Shown here in pieces: positions 14,520 through 43,964 of a DNA stretch of 64,000 bases (positions are counted from its first letter, which is position 1; each line of letters opens with the position of its first letter). A model generated the notes under the pieces. The model had not been told where the DNA came from, made no database searches, and saw only the letters and a list, made by a program, of their open reading frames with translations. The stretch spans positions 2,852,001 through 2,916,000 of the forward strand of contig CM034141.1 in NCBI GenBank assembly GCA_019914995.1, in the 5' to 3' direction. This DNA is from Acanthochlamys bracteata. Its lineage: Eukaryota > Streptophyta > Magnoliopsida > Pandanales > Velloziaceae. A program made the translations under genes and the position numbers.

Positions 14520-15492
14520 ATTAGGACAACAATCAGCAGATTATAAGCCGATGAGGAATTGGACTGTCACGATGAGTTCCAATCCTGAATAAACAAAACA
14601 AACATTAACATCATACCCACATCTCTAGTGCATGTAGTTCAGTGAATACTTTGAATGTACCTTAAATTTTCCTGGAAAGTTCATGATTCTTGAAGCTGAG
14701 AATTGCTTTCGTTCCTTGTACATAACTATCATTCTGGTTTACTGCCAGTATCGAGCATAAGACTCCTATTACTGGTGATGCATGTTTTCAAAACGAGTCA
14801 AAACATAAGATGATTGTTAATAACTAAACAACATGCAAGTATGAAGGCCACAACTTTTCAACACAGCACTATCAGCTGTGAGACCTTCTAGTAAAACAAA
14901 GCTCGTGCTGAACTTTTGTGAGAGCACATACCACAAATATGATCATTTACTAGGGATGAAAACAACTTCTTGCAATAAAATTTGTGGAGCTCCTACGTTT
15001 TTGCAATATAATTTGCTCTCAGGGAAGGCAGAGATTCCTGCAGCACAACGAACTGAATATATTAAAGGCTGAGATGGTGCAGAAAAATCGTCGTATTACT
15101 ATTGGTATGGCATAGGAATTTATGAGTACTTGATCAAAAACGAAGAGAAAATCAATCCTCCAAAGGCCTGTTACATTAGTGGAAGTCTTAGTAACAAAAT
15201 CCTTACCGATGCAGTAGCTAAAGAGAGATTCACAGAACATCCTTGAAGCCTTCTGAGGTATAATCTCATCCTATTTAGTATGACAGAAAGCAAAATGGAT
15301 CCTTTTCAACTACAGAGAGCAAACGAAGAGCAGGCAAATTAACAATCACCAAAACATTTCCTTGGTTGCACGCGAGTTTGTCAGTCAGCAACTAGATATT
15401 TATAATATTGAAACGAATAGATAACATGAAATTCGACTTTCTAGCATGGGTATTTACCTGCAAATTTCCAGCCATTGGACTTCCTCTTCCAT
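14520..15492 (-). other. Possible short spliced transcript of unknown nature
   Basis: On the minus strand there are consecutive splice-like blocks. An ATG at 15492 opens a frame (MEEEVQWLEIC...) to a donor after 15458 (CAG|GTAAAT). A block at 15252-15207 is bounded by CTCAG and CG|GTAAGG, a block starts at 15037 after GCTGCAG, and another ends near 14660 at AAG|GTACATT with an acceptor (TTATTCAG) near 14584. No exon chain keeps one open frame all the way, and I recognise no protein. It could be a decayed gene, a non-coding RNA or chance. Confidence 0.25.
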
Positions 15493-15589
15493 GGCTTCAA
15501 GGATAAACTAAAACAATTGGAAACGAACAAGACCGATAAATTATGAACTCAAAATATCTCTGCCATCAACGATAAAGAAACTAAACAAA

Positions 15590-15850
15590 TATTTGAGAGT
15601 GCTTTTTAAATAAGTTTTTCTAAAACGAAAAATATTTTAAAAATTTTTAGAAAAATAAATTTTACTTTTTATTTAAAATAATAATAAAAATAAATAAATA
15701 ATAAGATCTCATAATATTAAAAAAAAATTTTACTTTCAAATTTAAAAATTTTTTTATAAAATATTCTAAAATTTTATTTAAAATATGAAATAAAAAATTA
15801 GAATAAAAAGGAGTTTATAAGAATCGCTAAACAGACGCTAAGGCAATGCA
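15590..15850. repeat. MITE-like repeat, AGTGCTTTT family
   Basis: Starts TGAGAGTGCTTTTTAAATAAG, is almost pure A/T inside, and ends near AATCGCTAAACAGACGCTA. It resembles the other AGTGCTTT / CTAAACG(G/C) repeats in the window. Borders are uncertain and there is no coding capacity. Confidence 0.4.
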
Positions 15851-17646
15851 TTTTGGGTGCGGTTGGTTCCTTAAATTTTAATAGTATTTCAATACCATAA
15901 AATGCATTGCGAAATACTAACGAAATACCATGCATTTCCGGAAGTGAATTTGTAGTTACACACGTTTAACTAAAATTGGTGTTTTGTTTTTGCAAGAAGC
16001 TTTAGAACTTCAAACCATCCACAGTCAGGATCTAATTGGCTTAATTGCAAATTTCATACTTGCACAGGCGCCTCCTGTATTTCTCAAAAATTAATATCGC
16101 GTATTTCTCAATTTTATTCAACACTTCCAACAGAAAGGCTATAATGTTTGTATTCCCTTAAATTCCTGTTGTACCCTTGTGAGAAATATGAAGTTTCTTT
16201 TAGAAAAAACTAGATTGTATTCCGTGCGATGCACAGACTGTATTTTATGCTGTGTTTAGTGCTTCTAAGGTATCCCTTGTTAATTCATATTATTATAAAA
16301 TAGCGACAATTAGTAGTATACTATTATGCCACATTACAAATTGCTTCTTTTAGTTATTATATATGTCTTACCTATATGAACTAAAGAGAGCATAATAAAA
16401 GCCACCAGTTTATATATGTTTTTTCAATACATAAGGGAATGTTTCAATTACAACATAATTCCATTTCCTCTCTTAAGATGTTGAATTTGACACTTTAAGT
16501 GTTTCAATTATTACTCGATTTTCATTTTTTCTTTCACATTGAACTCTATTTTTTATTAAAATTTTATTTCAAACTTCACTTCACGTGCTTCAATCACTTT
16601 TTACCGAGATTTATTTTTAGGAACTCACTTTCTACATAACGTACTTTTATGTGATTGAAACATGTCCATAGCAAATTAAATGAGGTATGTATTTGTATTT
16701 GTTACAGTGTCCAACTCCAATTAAGAGAATGTAATAGGTTTATGGATTGTAGTTGATCATTGCCTTTCGTCAAAACTAATGATTTTGGATAGAAGTATAG
16801 TATACATACAGAAAGTTTCATTTCCAAATTATGCAGTTTATTAAAGTACAAATCAAGCATATATATTGGTAATTTCTTGTCATAGTAATTTATAAAAGTT
16901 TGAGCAGTACGAAAAATCACTCAATGTGAATGAAGTATAACTTATGATTTCTTTTAAGAAAAAGGGTAAAATGAAAGTCATAGCTTAATTTGAATGGTGC
17001 TTTAATGTGTTTTTAGAGCAGATTATGTTCAACACCTTACAGCTGAGGAACTTGAACTAACGCAAATAGCAAGTTAGCAACACATTTAATTGTGTCAAGT
17101 GAAGAAGAAAAAATTCATGAAACACTGTCTTCCTGGTTACAGTATCGCATATCTATTTATTTAAGCATTATACTGGATGCCAAGAGCGTCTATGCTTTTC
17201 AGTTTAGCCTAAAAGTTTACCTATATGATACTTGAGAAACAGTCATCACCTTCTTTAAATGTTGGAGATAAGTTCTAAAAGGCATAATGAAGGCATTGCT
17301 TGCTTCAAGCTAGTAAAATCAGGAAAGAAACTCCGTGATCTTTTGAAGCTTATTATACAGCAATGAGATACTAGAACTCAAGGAGTTTGATACATATAAA
17401 TGTAATAGTGAACTACATATAATATAGCTTCTAGATGGCGTGAGCTTTTGTTTATTGGTTTTTTTAAGTAATTTTGTAACTAACGGGAGAATCATGACTT
17501 TTATATATTTGGTTTTAAGCTAGTAAAATCATGAAACATACTTATTATACAGCAATTCACAAACTCATGAACGGAATGAGCAAATTGATTAGATATAAAT
17601 AATTAATATTTGTTTTACTCCACAAAATATCCAAAGAAACAAATCA
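15851..17646. other. Intergenic DNA downstream of PSBY
   Basis: No gene is recognised. The stretch contains the MITE-like repeat at 16436-16667. It also contains a spaced direct repeat: AAGCTAGTAAAATCA followed by TTATTATACAGCAAT occurs at about 17307-17364 and again at 17516-17556. The part next to 17646 should include the PSBY 3' untranslated region. Confidence 0.4.
16436..16667. repeat. MITE-like repeat, GTTTCAATTA family
   Basis: Left edge AAGGGAATGTTTCAATTACA and right edge TATGTGATTGAAACATGTCC form an imperfect inverted repeat around GTTTCAAT / ATTGAAAC. The centre carries further GTTTCAATTA copies. At about 230 bp with no coding capacity it is probably a non-autonomous DNA transposon. 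Confidence 0.5.
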
Positions 17647-18249
17647 TTAGCCAGATCTCATCCTATTGATTTGGTTCAATGCTGGCTGGAGGATGTTGTA
17701 AAGAACCCAAGCAATGGCTGGTGCCACTACAAACAAGAGTAGAAGACCCCGGTTGTCGTTTGATGCAGCATCAGCAATCACAGCGATCTCACTTGCTGAT
17801 GCACTAGGCGCGGACATCAATCCAGCAGCTGCCAGACCGGTTCCAATGCCCAGCCCTACAATGACCCCTTTCTCACTGCGCATCCTGTTGAGCTGGTTTA
17901 GTGCTGGCCGGAGGATGTTGTAGAGCACCCAAGCAATAGCAGGGATGATAGGAATGAGAAGAGCAAGCCCACGGTTGTCACCTTCGGCGATATCTGCAAT
18001 CTGCTGGGCTGCAAATGTGGCATCAGCACTGCTCAAGGTAGAGAATATAGCTGCAGCTACTGCACCAGCTGTCACTGATGTTTGACCAGAAGGAAGGGAT
18101 AAGTTAGTGATACTGAGACCTTTGGGAAGGTTTGGAACTGAAAAGAGTGAAGCAGATTTTGCTGCTGGCTTCGCAGAACCGTGCTGGTTAGCCAAGCTAA
18201 TGCTCAAGCACTTGGCGTGGAGAGTAGCCATTGATGCCATTGCCGCCAT
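17647..18249 (-). CDS. PSBY: Photosystem II core protein PsbY precursor, chloroplastic
   Basis: Nuclear gene for the PsbY polyprotein, cut in the thylakoid into two one-helix subunits that sit at the edge of photosystem II near cytochrome b559. The 200-residue single-exon frame has a Ser/Ala-rich plastid transit peptide (about 1-60). A hydrophobic targeting segment follows, ending in an A-x-A-type site near residue 80 (DATFA). The first mature helix is at about 92-124 (DNRGLALLIPIIPAIAWVLY, then RPALNQLNRMR). A second targeting segment ends near 153 (APSASAS). The second helix is at about 166-198 (NRGLLLLFVVAPAIAWVLY). The NRG...PAIAWVLYNIL.PALNQ.NRMR block occurs twice, as in known plant PsbY. 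I chose the ATG at 18249 because the family begins MAAxMA; an in-frame ATG at 18321 would add 24 uncharacteristic residues. The frame is clean, so the gene is probably functional. Confidence 0.95.
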   Translation of the reverse strand: MAAMASMATLHAKCLSISLANQHGSAKPAAKSASLFSVPNLPKGLSITNLSLPSGQTSVTAGAVAAAIFSTLSSADATFAAQQIADIAEGDNRGLALLIPIIPAIAWVLYNILRPALNQLNRMRSEKGVIVGLGIGTGLAAAGLMSAPSASASEIAVIADAASNDNRGLLLLFVVAPAIAWVLYNILQPALNQINRMRSG

Positions 18250-19586
18250 TAAGGAGAGGGGTTTTGGGAAATTGAATGACTTGCTAGTTTTGCAAAGCTC
18301 GGCAGTCCGGTCTGTCTTCACTCAAGGAAGGGAGAGGAGGGTTGTTTTACTACGAAGAATTCTACGGAATATTAGAGGAGCATGATCCTTGAGTTGAGAT
18401 TTGTGGTCGTCGAACAACGCCTGTGGAAAAGGCTACCAATTGTGTTGCAGCATTTGGATTCTCACCTTATCCACTGGATCTCCTTTCTGTGGCATAGATT
18501 GCAACTTTTCCATAAAAGCCTACCAAAATCCTAACCTCACCATCTTAAGAAGCTTCCCAATCAAATTGTATGCAAGGTATGAAACTTCCAGAATTCGGAA
18601 ATTAAAAGAAGTAGCTACGTTGTCTACAAAGTTGAATTCGCAATTTGAAAGCTTCTTATAATCTTACCATTATCAGGATACTGAAACTACCGAAGAGGTT
18701 GTTCTTAAGAATTAAGGAACTCTTCTTGCAGTAACTACTACCTGTACGTCAGCTCAAAGGTCAAGAACAGTTAGCATTGCATCTATATAAAGAAAACAAC
18801 AATATCGTAATTAAAACTAAACAAAAAACAGGACAACCTTTACCTACCACGATGAAGACAAATTTTCTCTGCAATTGCAGCATAGCGCAAATTAAATTAC
18901 CACGGCCTATTTTGTTAACCATGATCTGATGTCTAAGAATAGAGATAACGAGCTGACCTTATGAGCTTCCGATAAAAGCTCACACCTAAATACATGCGAT
19001 GAGAGGTATAGAATAAACAGTTCAATCTCGTTGTCATATAATTGCTGAGGCACCTGGATTAATATTTGCTTTGATTAGTTTCTAATACAGCTTAGGCAAT
19101 ATACATGGACATAATAAATGTAAATCTCTAATTTTTTATTTGAATGCCCTTCGTCATTGATGTCAACGTCTCAACAGCAAGCTCAATGTACAATACCTAG
19201 ATTGTACAAGGATAAATGGCCAACACATCTAATAAGACCTGAAGTTCAAATTAGCATTTATGTACCATATAAACAAAAAGTCCTGATCAAAAAGATTAGG
19301 TGCACCTAAATATGCCATCACCTTCAAGATTGCAGTTTTCATCTGATCCTTGTATTCTGTATAATACCTTTCATCTTTGCTTTAGCTTGGCTTCATGAAA
19401 CTGTTGTAGGACTGAATTCAGAGCTCAAAACATCTTAACAAGTAGGACATAGCCAGAAACTCCTTGCTGAATCCAGTAGTATGCATATGTCCACATGTCC
19501 CACAGCTCCCAAAAGTTATATTCAATTTTATGAATCTTCAGTGGATACTATCCAAGTCTGATAATTCCCCAATCCATCCATTTCTA
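18250..19586. other. PSBY promoter side and 3' flank of the TPR gene
   Basis: PSBY and the TPR gene lie on the same (minus) strand, so this 1.3 kb holds the PSBY 5' untranslated region and promoter plus the 3' untranslated region of the TPR gene. I see no coding exon. The small plus-strand frames at 18107-18661 are not like any known protein and overlap PSBY or its leader. Confidence 0.5.
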
Positions 19587-37613
<18,027 letters not shown>

Positions 37614-39083
37614 TGGTGTTTCAGTCAGGGATTGTGTGTTTGTTCCTGGAGTTTAATGGTTTACCTGCACCAAACTAATAACAAAATAAGTTATAGGATG
37701 ATTAAAAAATCAATAATAAGTTATAGAAAATTTTCTCGATGGGATTATCAAAATAGCTTACAAAAATTAGTTCAAGTTTCATTTTGTAAGGGTAAGTCAC
37801 ATCGGTCGGTCCCAATTTCAGTTTAAAGAAAGGATTCATCGAATACATCATAAAATGAAAGAGTGAAAATTTTACGTAGTCCAAGGAATTGAGTCTATTG
37901 ATCCAGATGCCAATTTCCAGACTCAACGCCTGCGAACCCAGTTGACAATGGTCTACAACGGCTAACTAGAGAGCAGGGAGAATGTATTTAGTTGAAAAAA
38001 CACTTGGCAGGAACAAAGACGAATTTTATGGCCAGGAGTGCGGGAAGGGGATCAACGGTAGAATAGACCTTATGCCTCCGGAGCTCGAGTTTTTCCCAGC
38101 GGCAGCACTTAAGCGGAGGGATGACGGCGTTAACTACTAGCCGCAGACAAAGAAGAAGGATAACAAGCAGTAGGAAGGTACCAAGGAGGTCTAGGGGAAG
38201 GAATCACGACCGCAAGATGAGCCGCGGCGAAGCTAGGGCTTCACCTGCTCGAGCGCAAGCGCGAGCTTGACTACCCCCAAGCAATAGCAGTAGGAGAAGC
38301 AATAAAGAAGTAACGAGGGAGAAGATCGCCGGTGATTTCGCGGTGGAGGTGGCTGATCGAGCGGAATTGGGTAAGCGCCGTGTTATGTGCAGCGGGGAGG
38401 AAGTCGGGAAGAAAATGAAATACAAAATTGTAGATGTTTGGAAATATTTATTAAAAAAAGTTTTTAAAAAAACCAATTAGATATATATTTTATAAATTTT
38501 TTAAATTATTTATAATTTATATTTATTTGTATTCCAAATTTTAAAATAAATTTAAAAAATTATATATAATTTTTTTGAGTTAAAAAATTTATTGAGATCG
38601 ATAACCAATTTCAAATATGGCTGAAGAGTGAGAAAAAAAGTCAAAAGTACTCGGACAGACAACGTCGCCGTGGAGTAGAGTTATAACGTCACCTCCGACT
38701 TCACGCTAAAAATCAGTATCCTAAGGATTGGCTGATGTACGGTAGTGCTAGGATTTTAAGAAAATTTTTAAAATAAATAAATAATATTGTTATTGTTATT
38801 ATTTTTAAGAAAAAATTTATTGTTTAACTTTAAAAATAATAAATAATAATAATAATAATTTATTTATATTTTTAATTTAAAGCATTTTATAAGAATTTTT
38901 TTAATTTAAATAAAATTTTGAATGAAAATTTATTTGAAAGCACTGATTCAACATTTAATACTAAAAACAAATTCAAGCAAAGCTAGCTTTAACATTTAAT
39001 ACTTCAAAATTTCTAGATGTCATATAGAAAGTAAAACTTTATAATGTGTTTGGATTGAGGATTCACAAGGGGAAAGAAAAATG
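37614..39083 (-). promoter_or_regulatory. 5' leader and promoter region of the TPR gene
   Basis: Upstream of the TPR start codon (minus strand, ATG at 37613). About 38060-38400 is clearly GC-richer than its surroundings (GCGGCAGCACTT, GAGCCGCGGCGAAG, GATTTCGCGGTGG) and is the likely 5' untranslated exon or core promoter. Beyond 38420 the sequence returns to AT-rich DNA with a decayed MITE at about 38740-38945. No individual promoter element can be assigned. Confidence 0.35.
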
Positions 39084-39628
39084 TAGGGGTGGCAATATGA
39101 GTTCATGGGTCGGTTCCGGGTCGACCCATATAATAATCGGGTCGAAAATATTTAACCCTAACCCGACCCGTTTATTTATATGGGTCAAAATTGTCAACCC
39201 TAATCTAACCTATTTATAACCAGGTCAAACTCAGGTCGACCCATTTAATAATTAAATTATTAAATAAAAATTATAAATATTAATTTTTAATAATAATATA
39301 TCAAAATTATTAATTATGATGTATTTAAAAAGAAAAAATATTAATTTTGAAAAATTTATAAATTAAATAAAAATTAGTTAAAATTAAGATAAATTAAATA
39401 TATATATATATACAAATTAAATTCAAATTTTTTGCTATTTTTTAAATAATATATACTATATAAATAATTAAACGGATTAAACGGGTCATTTTCGGGTCGA
39501 CCCAAATCCGACCCGAACTTGTCTAAATTTTCGGGTCATTTTTGGGTCGACCCGAAATCGACCCAAACCCGTCTAAAGCTTGACCCGAACCCGACCTTTT
39601 CGGGTCGGGTCGATTTTTGCCACCCCTA
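39084..39628 (-). mobile_element. hAT-like MITE with perfect 8-bp target duplication
   Basis: A 545-bp element has ends TAGGGGTGGCAA and TTGCCACCCCTA, directly flanked by GAAAAATG on both sides (39076-39083 and 39629-39636). A perfect 8-bp duplication and short inverted ends place it in the hAT superfamily. Both subterminal regions are packed with GACCCGA / TCGGGTC units around an AT-rich centre. It is the reverse-complement relative of 13612-14165. The intact duplication suggests it is the youngest copy here. It has no transposase. Confidence 0.88.
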
Positions 39629-40107
39629 GAAAAATGGAAAAATTTTCCATCCATTGTGTGTGGATATTTATGTACTGTTTGAAGGTAGAGGGAGAACTAG
39701 GTACGGAAGAAATAAAATATTTTTTCTTCAGAATTTTTAGACTACTGAAATCAATTCAAAAAAATTAATTTAGTAAAATATGTGTTTAAAAACTATGCCT
39801 AGCAAAATTACTAAGTACTTAATTTATCTCAATCAAATAAATGACAATACTTCCCTTCAAATTTCGTCCATCTTTTAAAAATTTTAAATTATAAAACTAG
39901 TTTTAAATATAGTAGTTAAATTCGATCTTAACCGGCCGAGTCAATTTAAAATTGACGACCCAAGCGTGATTTCAGCCAAGCCACCCTCTCCACATGTTCA
40001 TGTTAATTTATTAAAAAAGAAAAAATCTCGTTAAAATTCACGCGAGTCGCTCTTGTCACGTAGCTAGGTTTTTCCTCTTCTTGTTTCCCGATATGCCGAT
40101 CATTTTA
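39629..40107. other. Spacer between repeats
   Basis: No gene is seen. A 62-codon frame that starts in the MITE is chance. Confidence 0.4.
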
Positions 40108-43100
40108 TAAGCGTGACAATTTAGTTTTGTGAGTCGATTTCGAATCATCCAATTTAATAATTAGATTAAGTTCATAAAATTATAACCCAACCTATGAATT
40201 TTATCACGGTATGATTATTTTGGCTTTTCTCTCCATTTAAATTATCTTGGTAAAATATTTTGTATATAAATCAAGTCTAAAGTATGGTAAGAATACTCCA
40301 GATATAAGATAGTTGATATAAATCTAAAATAGATTAGATAATACTTTAAAAAAGTAGAGATTTTTGTAAGAAATATTATTTAAAAACTTTCTGCACCATG
40401 TATTCTCCACCGTCTGATCAAAGCAATCTCCACCGTCCATTGAGGAGATGGAAAAGCTATAAATAGGAGGGCAAGGCCCTCCATTTGGAGCATCAAGAAA
40501 AATCAAATAAGAGTTATAAACAACCGTAGTAATAGTTAATTTTCTTTCCAAAAACTCTCTCTTTCAAGTGTTTTTTATTTTTTTTATTTTCCTCAAAACC
40601 ATTCAAGTTTTCTTAGCTATCTTTAATACTTATTCTGATAAAAGGCTAACTTAGCCATAAAGGAGTGACACTAAGTGCCGCACGAGCTAAAGTATAAACT
40701 CTAAATCCGTAACAAGTGGTATCAGAGCCAAAGTTTTGTCCAAAAAAAATGTTAAATGGCGGCGATGTTACCATCCATAAGAAAATACAGATTGAAAGGA
40801 GAGATCCTAAAAGCAGTCGCCAACGCAAAAAGAAGTCTAGAGACGTAATAATGGACGTGAACGTAAGGCTCGTTACGGTGGAGCTTATTATGGCCGATAA
40901 GGTGGACCAGTTTGAGGAGTTGGGCCAAAGCATCGAGAAGCTTGAGAGGGAATAAGAAAAGATTCGTGCTGTTCAAATCATCCTCTCGCTAAGATAAGGC
41001 TCTTAAAGACTCTCTAGCGATATGGATGCTCTTATGAAGGAAGTCGCGACTCTTAGGAAAGAGGTTTTAAGGTTGGCCAACAAGTTGAAGGATATCCGAG
41101 GGGACTGGACGCTTTGTAAGATGGCGGTTACACAAGGGAGAGTTTCTGCCATACTCTCAACTTCAACTCCTTCGAATGTGAATGTTCCAAAACTCAAGAC
41201 GTATAAGGGTGCGCGGAACGCGAAGGAGATTAACAACTTCCTTTGGAGCTTGGAGCAATTCTTTAAAAGTACCGACATCATGGATGATGTAGGTAAGATT
41301 GATCATGTCATTCTTTATCTTGAGGATATCGTAATGGTATGGTGGAGAAGGAGACATGCCGAGATCGAGAATGGGACATGCATCATTGCCATCTGGGGAG
41401 AGTCAAGAAGGAACTCAAACGGTAATTCTATCCGGTGAATGCCGAAGATGAGACAAGGGCAAAGCTTCGGCGCTTGACCCATCGGAGCAGTATAAGGGAC
41501 TATGTCAAGAAAATTTCGTAGTTGATCTTAGAGATCTCTAATTTTTTAGAAAATGAGGCTCTTTTTATTTTCATGAATGGATTGCAAATATGGATAAGAT
41601 TGGAGATCCAGCATATAGGATCTCAAGGTCTCGACTCTGCTATTGACATAGCTGAGTCCCTTATAGAGTTCTAACGGTTCGAAAAGCATAAGCATCGAGA
41701 GAATTTCAAGGACAATGGTGGTGAAGATAACCATCAAGTCAAAAAAGTAACGGTTGACCCACCAAAGATCAAGGGAGGCTCCTATAGAGACAAAGAAAAC
41801 AATGGTAACAATCGAGGGAATGGTAAGAATATTTTAAAATGCTTTCTTTTGTGATGGATCTCATATGGTTAGGGGATGTCCAAAATAGAATAAACTTTTT
41901 GCACTAATAGAGATAATGAACGCGCCTCAACAGCAACTTGAAAAAGTAAAGATGGGCTCATTATAACTACTTAATGCCATCCAAACCAAAGCCGAATTGT
42001 CAAAACGTGAGTTAAAGTGTCGAATCGACGTGACAACCAAAATTGAAGGACGAGAGGTTCGAACTTTGGTAGACACAAGGGCGACCCATAACTTCCTCGA
42101 GGAGAAAGAAGCAATAAGGCTCGGCATCAAATACGAAAAGGGCTAAGAATGGATTAAGACAGTTAATTCCGAACCCAAATTCATTATTAGTGTTGTCCGT
42201 GGTGTTAAAATTTGCTTAAATGAGTGGTATGGTCTTCTGAACTTTTCTGTAGTGTCCATGGAAGATTTTTCTATAGTTCTTAGGATAGAGTTTACGGATT
42301 GCGTAAAGGCCATACCTATCCCTTTTGCCAACCCTATGTGGATCATGGATGAAGAAAAAACGTGCGTGGTATCTTTTCTCGCCAGAAATAAATTTCCAAT
42401 CCAAGACTATTTTGGCCTTACAACCTTCAAAGGAGAAGAATGAGGCACAACTAACAATTCAGACCATCACAAAAAAATCAAATCACCTCAACATGGAGTC
42501 AAGGTAGGATCAAAGTACAATAGTGTCCTTAAGAGCTTCTACATATATTATGATGACATCCGAAGGGACGTGGAAGAAATTTTGAGGCATCGATTCATCC
42601 CAAGGCGTGGTAGTCTTCTATGTTATTCCGAGTGCTTGGTCAAGTGGAAGGGTCGGCCAAATAACGAGTCAAGTTGGAAACATGAAGACGACTTATGGCA
42701 ATTCCACCAAAAGATCCGCTACAGCTCTACACAATCGTGATGAGGACATCCCGAAATAGATGGAGAAGATTGTCATAGTATGGCTATTTTGACTTTTCTT
42801 CTCCATCCAAATTATCTTGGTAAAATATTTTTTATCTAGATAAAATATCTTATACATAAGATAAATTTAGAGTATGGTACAATACTTTATATATAAGATA
42901 GTTGGTTTAAATCTAAAATTTTAGAGAATACTCTAAAAAGATAAAAATTTTTGTAAGAAAATTATGTAAGAACTTTCTGCACCATGTATTCTTCATCGTC
43001 TGATCAAAACAATCTCCACCGTCCATTGAGAAAGTAGAGGAGCTATAAATAAGAGGCAAGGCCCCGCATTTAAAGCATCAAGAAAAATCAAATAAGAGTT

Positions 43101-43964
43101 GTAAACAAACATGGTAATATAAAGTTTTCTTAGCTATCTTTGATAGTTTATTTAGGTAAAAGATTGACTTAGCTACAAAGAAATGTGACTAAGTGCTGCA
43201 TGAGTCAAGGTATAAACTCTAGGCCCGTGACAATTTATACGGGTTAAAGTTGTCAATTCTAATCTAATCTATTTAATAATCAGATCAATTCGGGTCGGCC
43301 CATTTGATAATTAAAATTATTAATTTTAATTCTATATTTTTTAGTTTAAACGAAATTATAAGATCAATTTCAATGAATGTGCACGATGTTTTTAGTGAAG
43401 GATATGGTGAGTGCCTGTCAAAATATGCATTCCTCAGTACCTTCATCGAGTCTTACAATGTTCCAATTTTTATTAAATATTTAATGATACCTAAAAGTTT
43501 ATGATTATAAATATATAGTACTACTTTCGGTAAAAATTTTGATAAGTATAACTAGCTGACAAAATTTTGATAAAAACCTTTGTATAAAATCTAAATTCAT
43601 CACTAAAATATACTTATAAGATAATATTTTTAATAATATTATAATTTTTATATTGCACTATTTTAATAAGACATTAAAATAAATAATTAATTATAAATAC
43701 AATATATTTTAATAATTTATAAAATTTAATTATTAATTGTTTCGTTGCCAAAAATTATTATAGAATAAGAAAAAAAATTTTTAAATATTGTTCCTTCAAG
43801 AGGTGACTACTCGAATTAGTGTGTCAACTTTAGATCGATCCGGATCGACCCATTTAATAACTAATCAAGTCTATTTTATATAGATCAAAATTTTTAATCC
43901 TAATTCGAATTAAATGAGTTAGTTTAAGTTTGAATTTTCGAATCTAATCATATATTGTCACTAT
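40108..43964 (+). mobile_element. hAT-like element split by an LTR retrotransposon
   Basis: The two halves (40108-40201 and 43233-43964) together match the long hAT-like form at 9512-10287. The left half has GTGACAATTTAGTTTTGTGAGTCGATTTCG. The right half carries the same core, with AATGAATGTG(C/T)AC(G/A)ATGTT and ATATGGTGAGTG, and ends ATATTGTCACTATA. Rejoining them gives about 825 bp. The flanking 8-mers TCATTTTA and TCATTCTG are a weak target duplication. The order is plain: this element was present first and the LTR element landed in it. Confidence 0.65.
40202..43232 (+). mobile_element. Ty3/gypsy chromovirus-type element, internally reduced
   Basis: The LTRs are at 40202-40714 and 42771-43232. 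They share long blocks (TTTCTGCACCATGTATTCT, AATCTCCACCGTCCATTGAG, AGCATCAAGAAAAATCAAAT) and differ in part by an extra segment in the left copy. A primer-binding site TGGTATCAGAGC follows the left LTR at about 40717, matching initiator methionine tRNA. Inside are gag (about 40750-41800), a zinc-knuckle-like motif (about 41830-41885), an aspartic-protease-like region (about 42060-42150) and, shortly after, a chromodomain-like segment (about 42590-42740; CLVKWKGRP..ESSWK). No reverse transcriptase, RNase H or integrase core is seen. At 3.0 kb it is far shorter than full elements. It is broken, with several interruptions, and looks moderately old from its LTR divergence. Confidence 0.85.

Noticed and set aside
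14960-15040. GISAFPES-like residues in one minus-strand frame, recalling UBE2C-type ubiquitin-conjugating enzymes
   Set aside because: The match stops after about eight residues; the expected CWKGTI...GSKDT and active-site regions are absent, so it is chance.
18249-18321. Upstream in-frame ATG at 18321 for PSBY
   Set aside because: The added 24 residues are unlike PsbY N-termini, whereas the ATG at 18249 gives the usual MAA-type start.
38204-38476. Minus-strand 90-codon frame with a poly-Leu run
   Set aside because: It lies in the GC-rich leader region; the Leu run comes from a simple repeat and there is no homology or splice link to the TPR gene.
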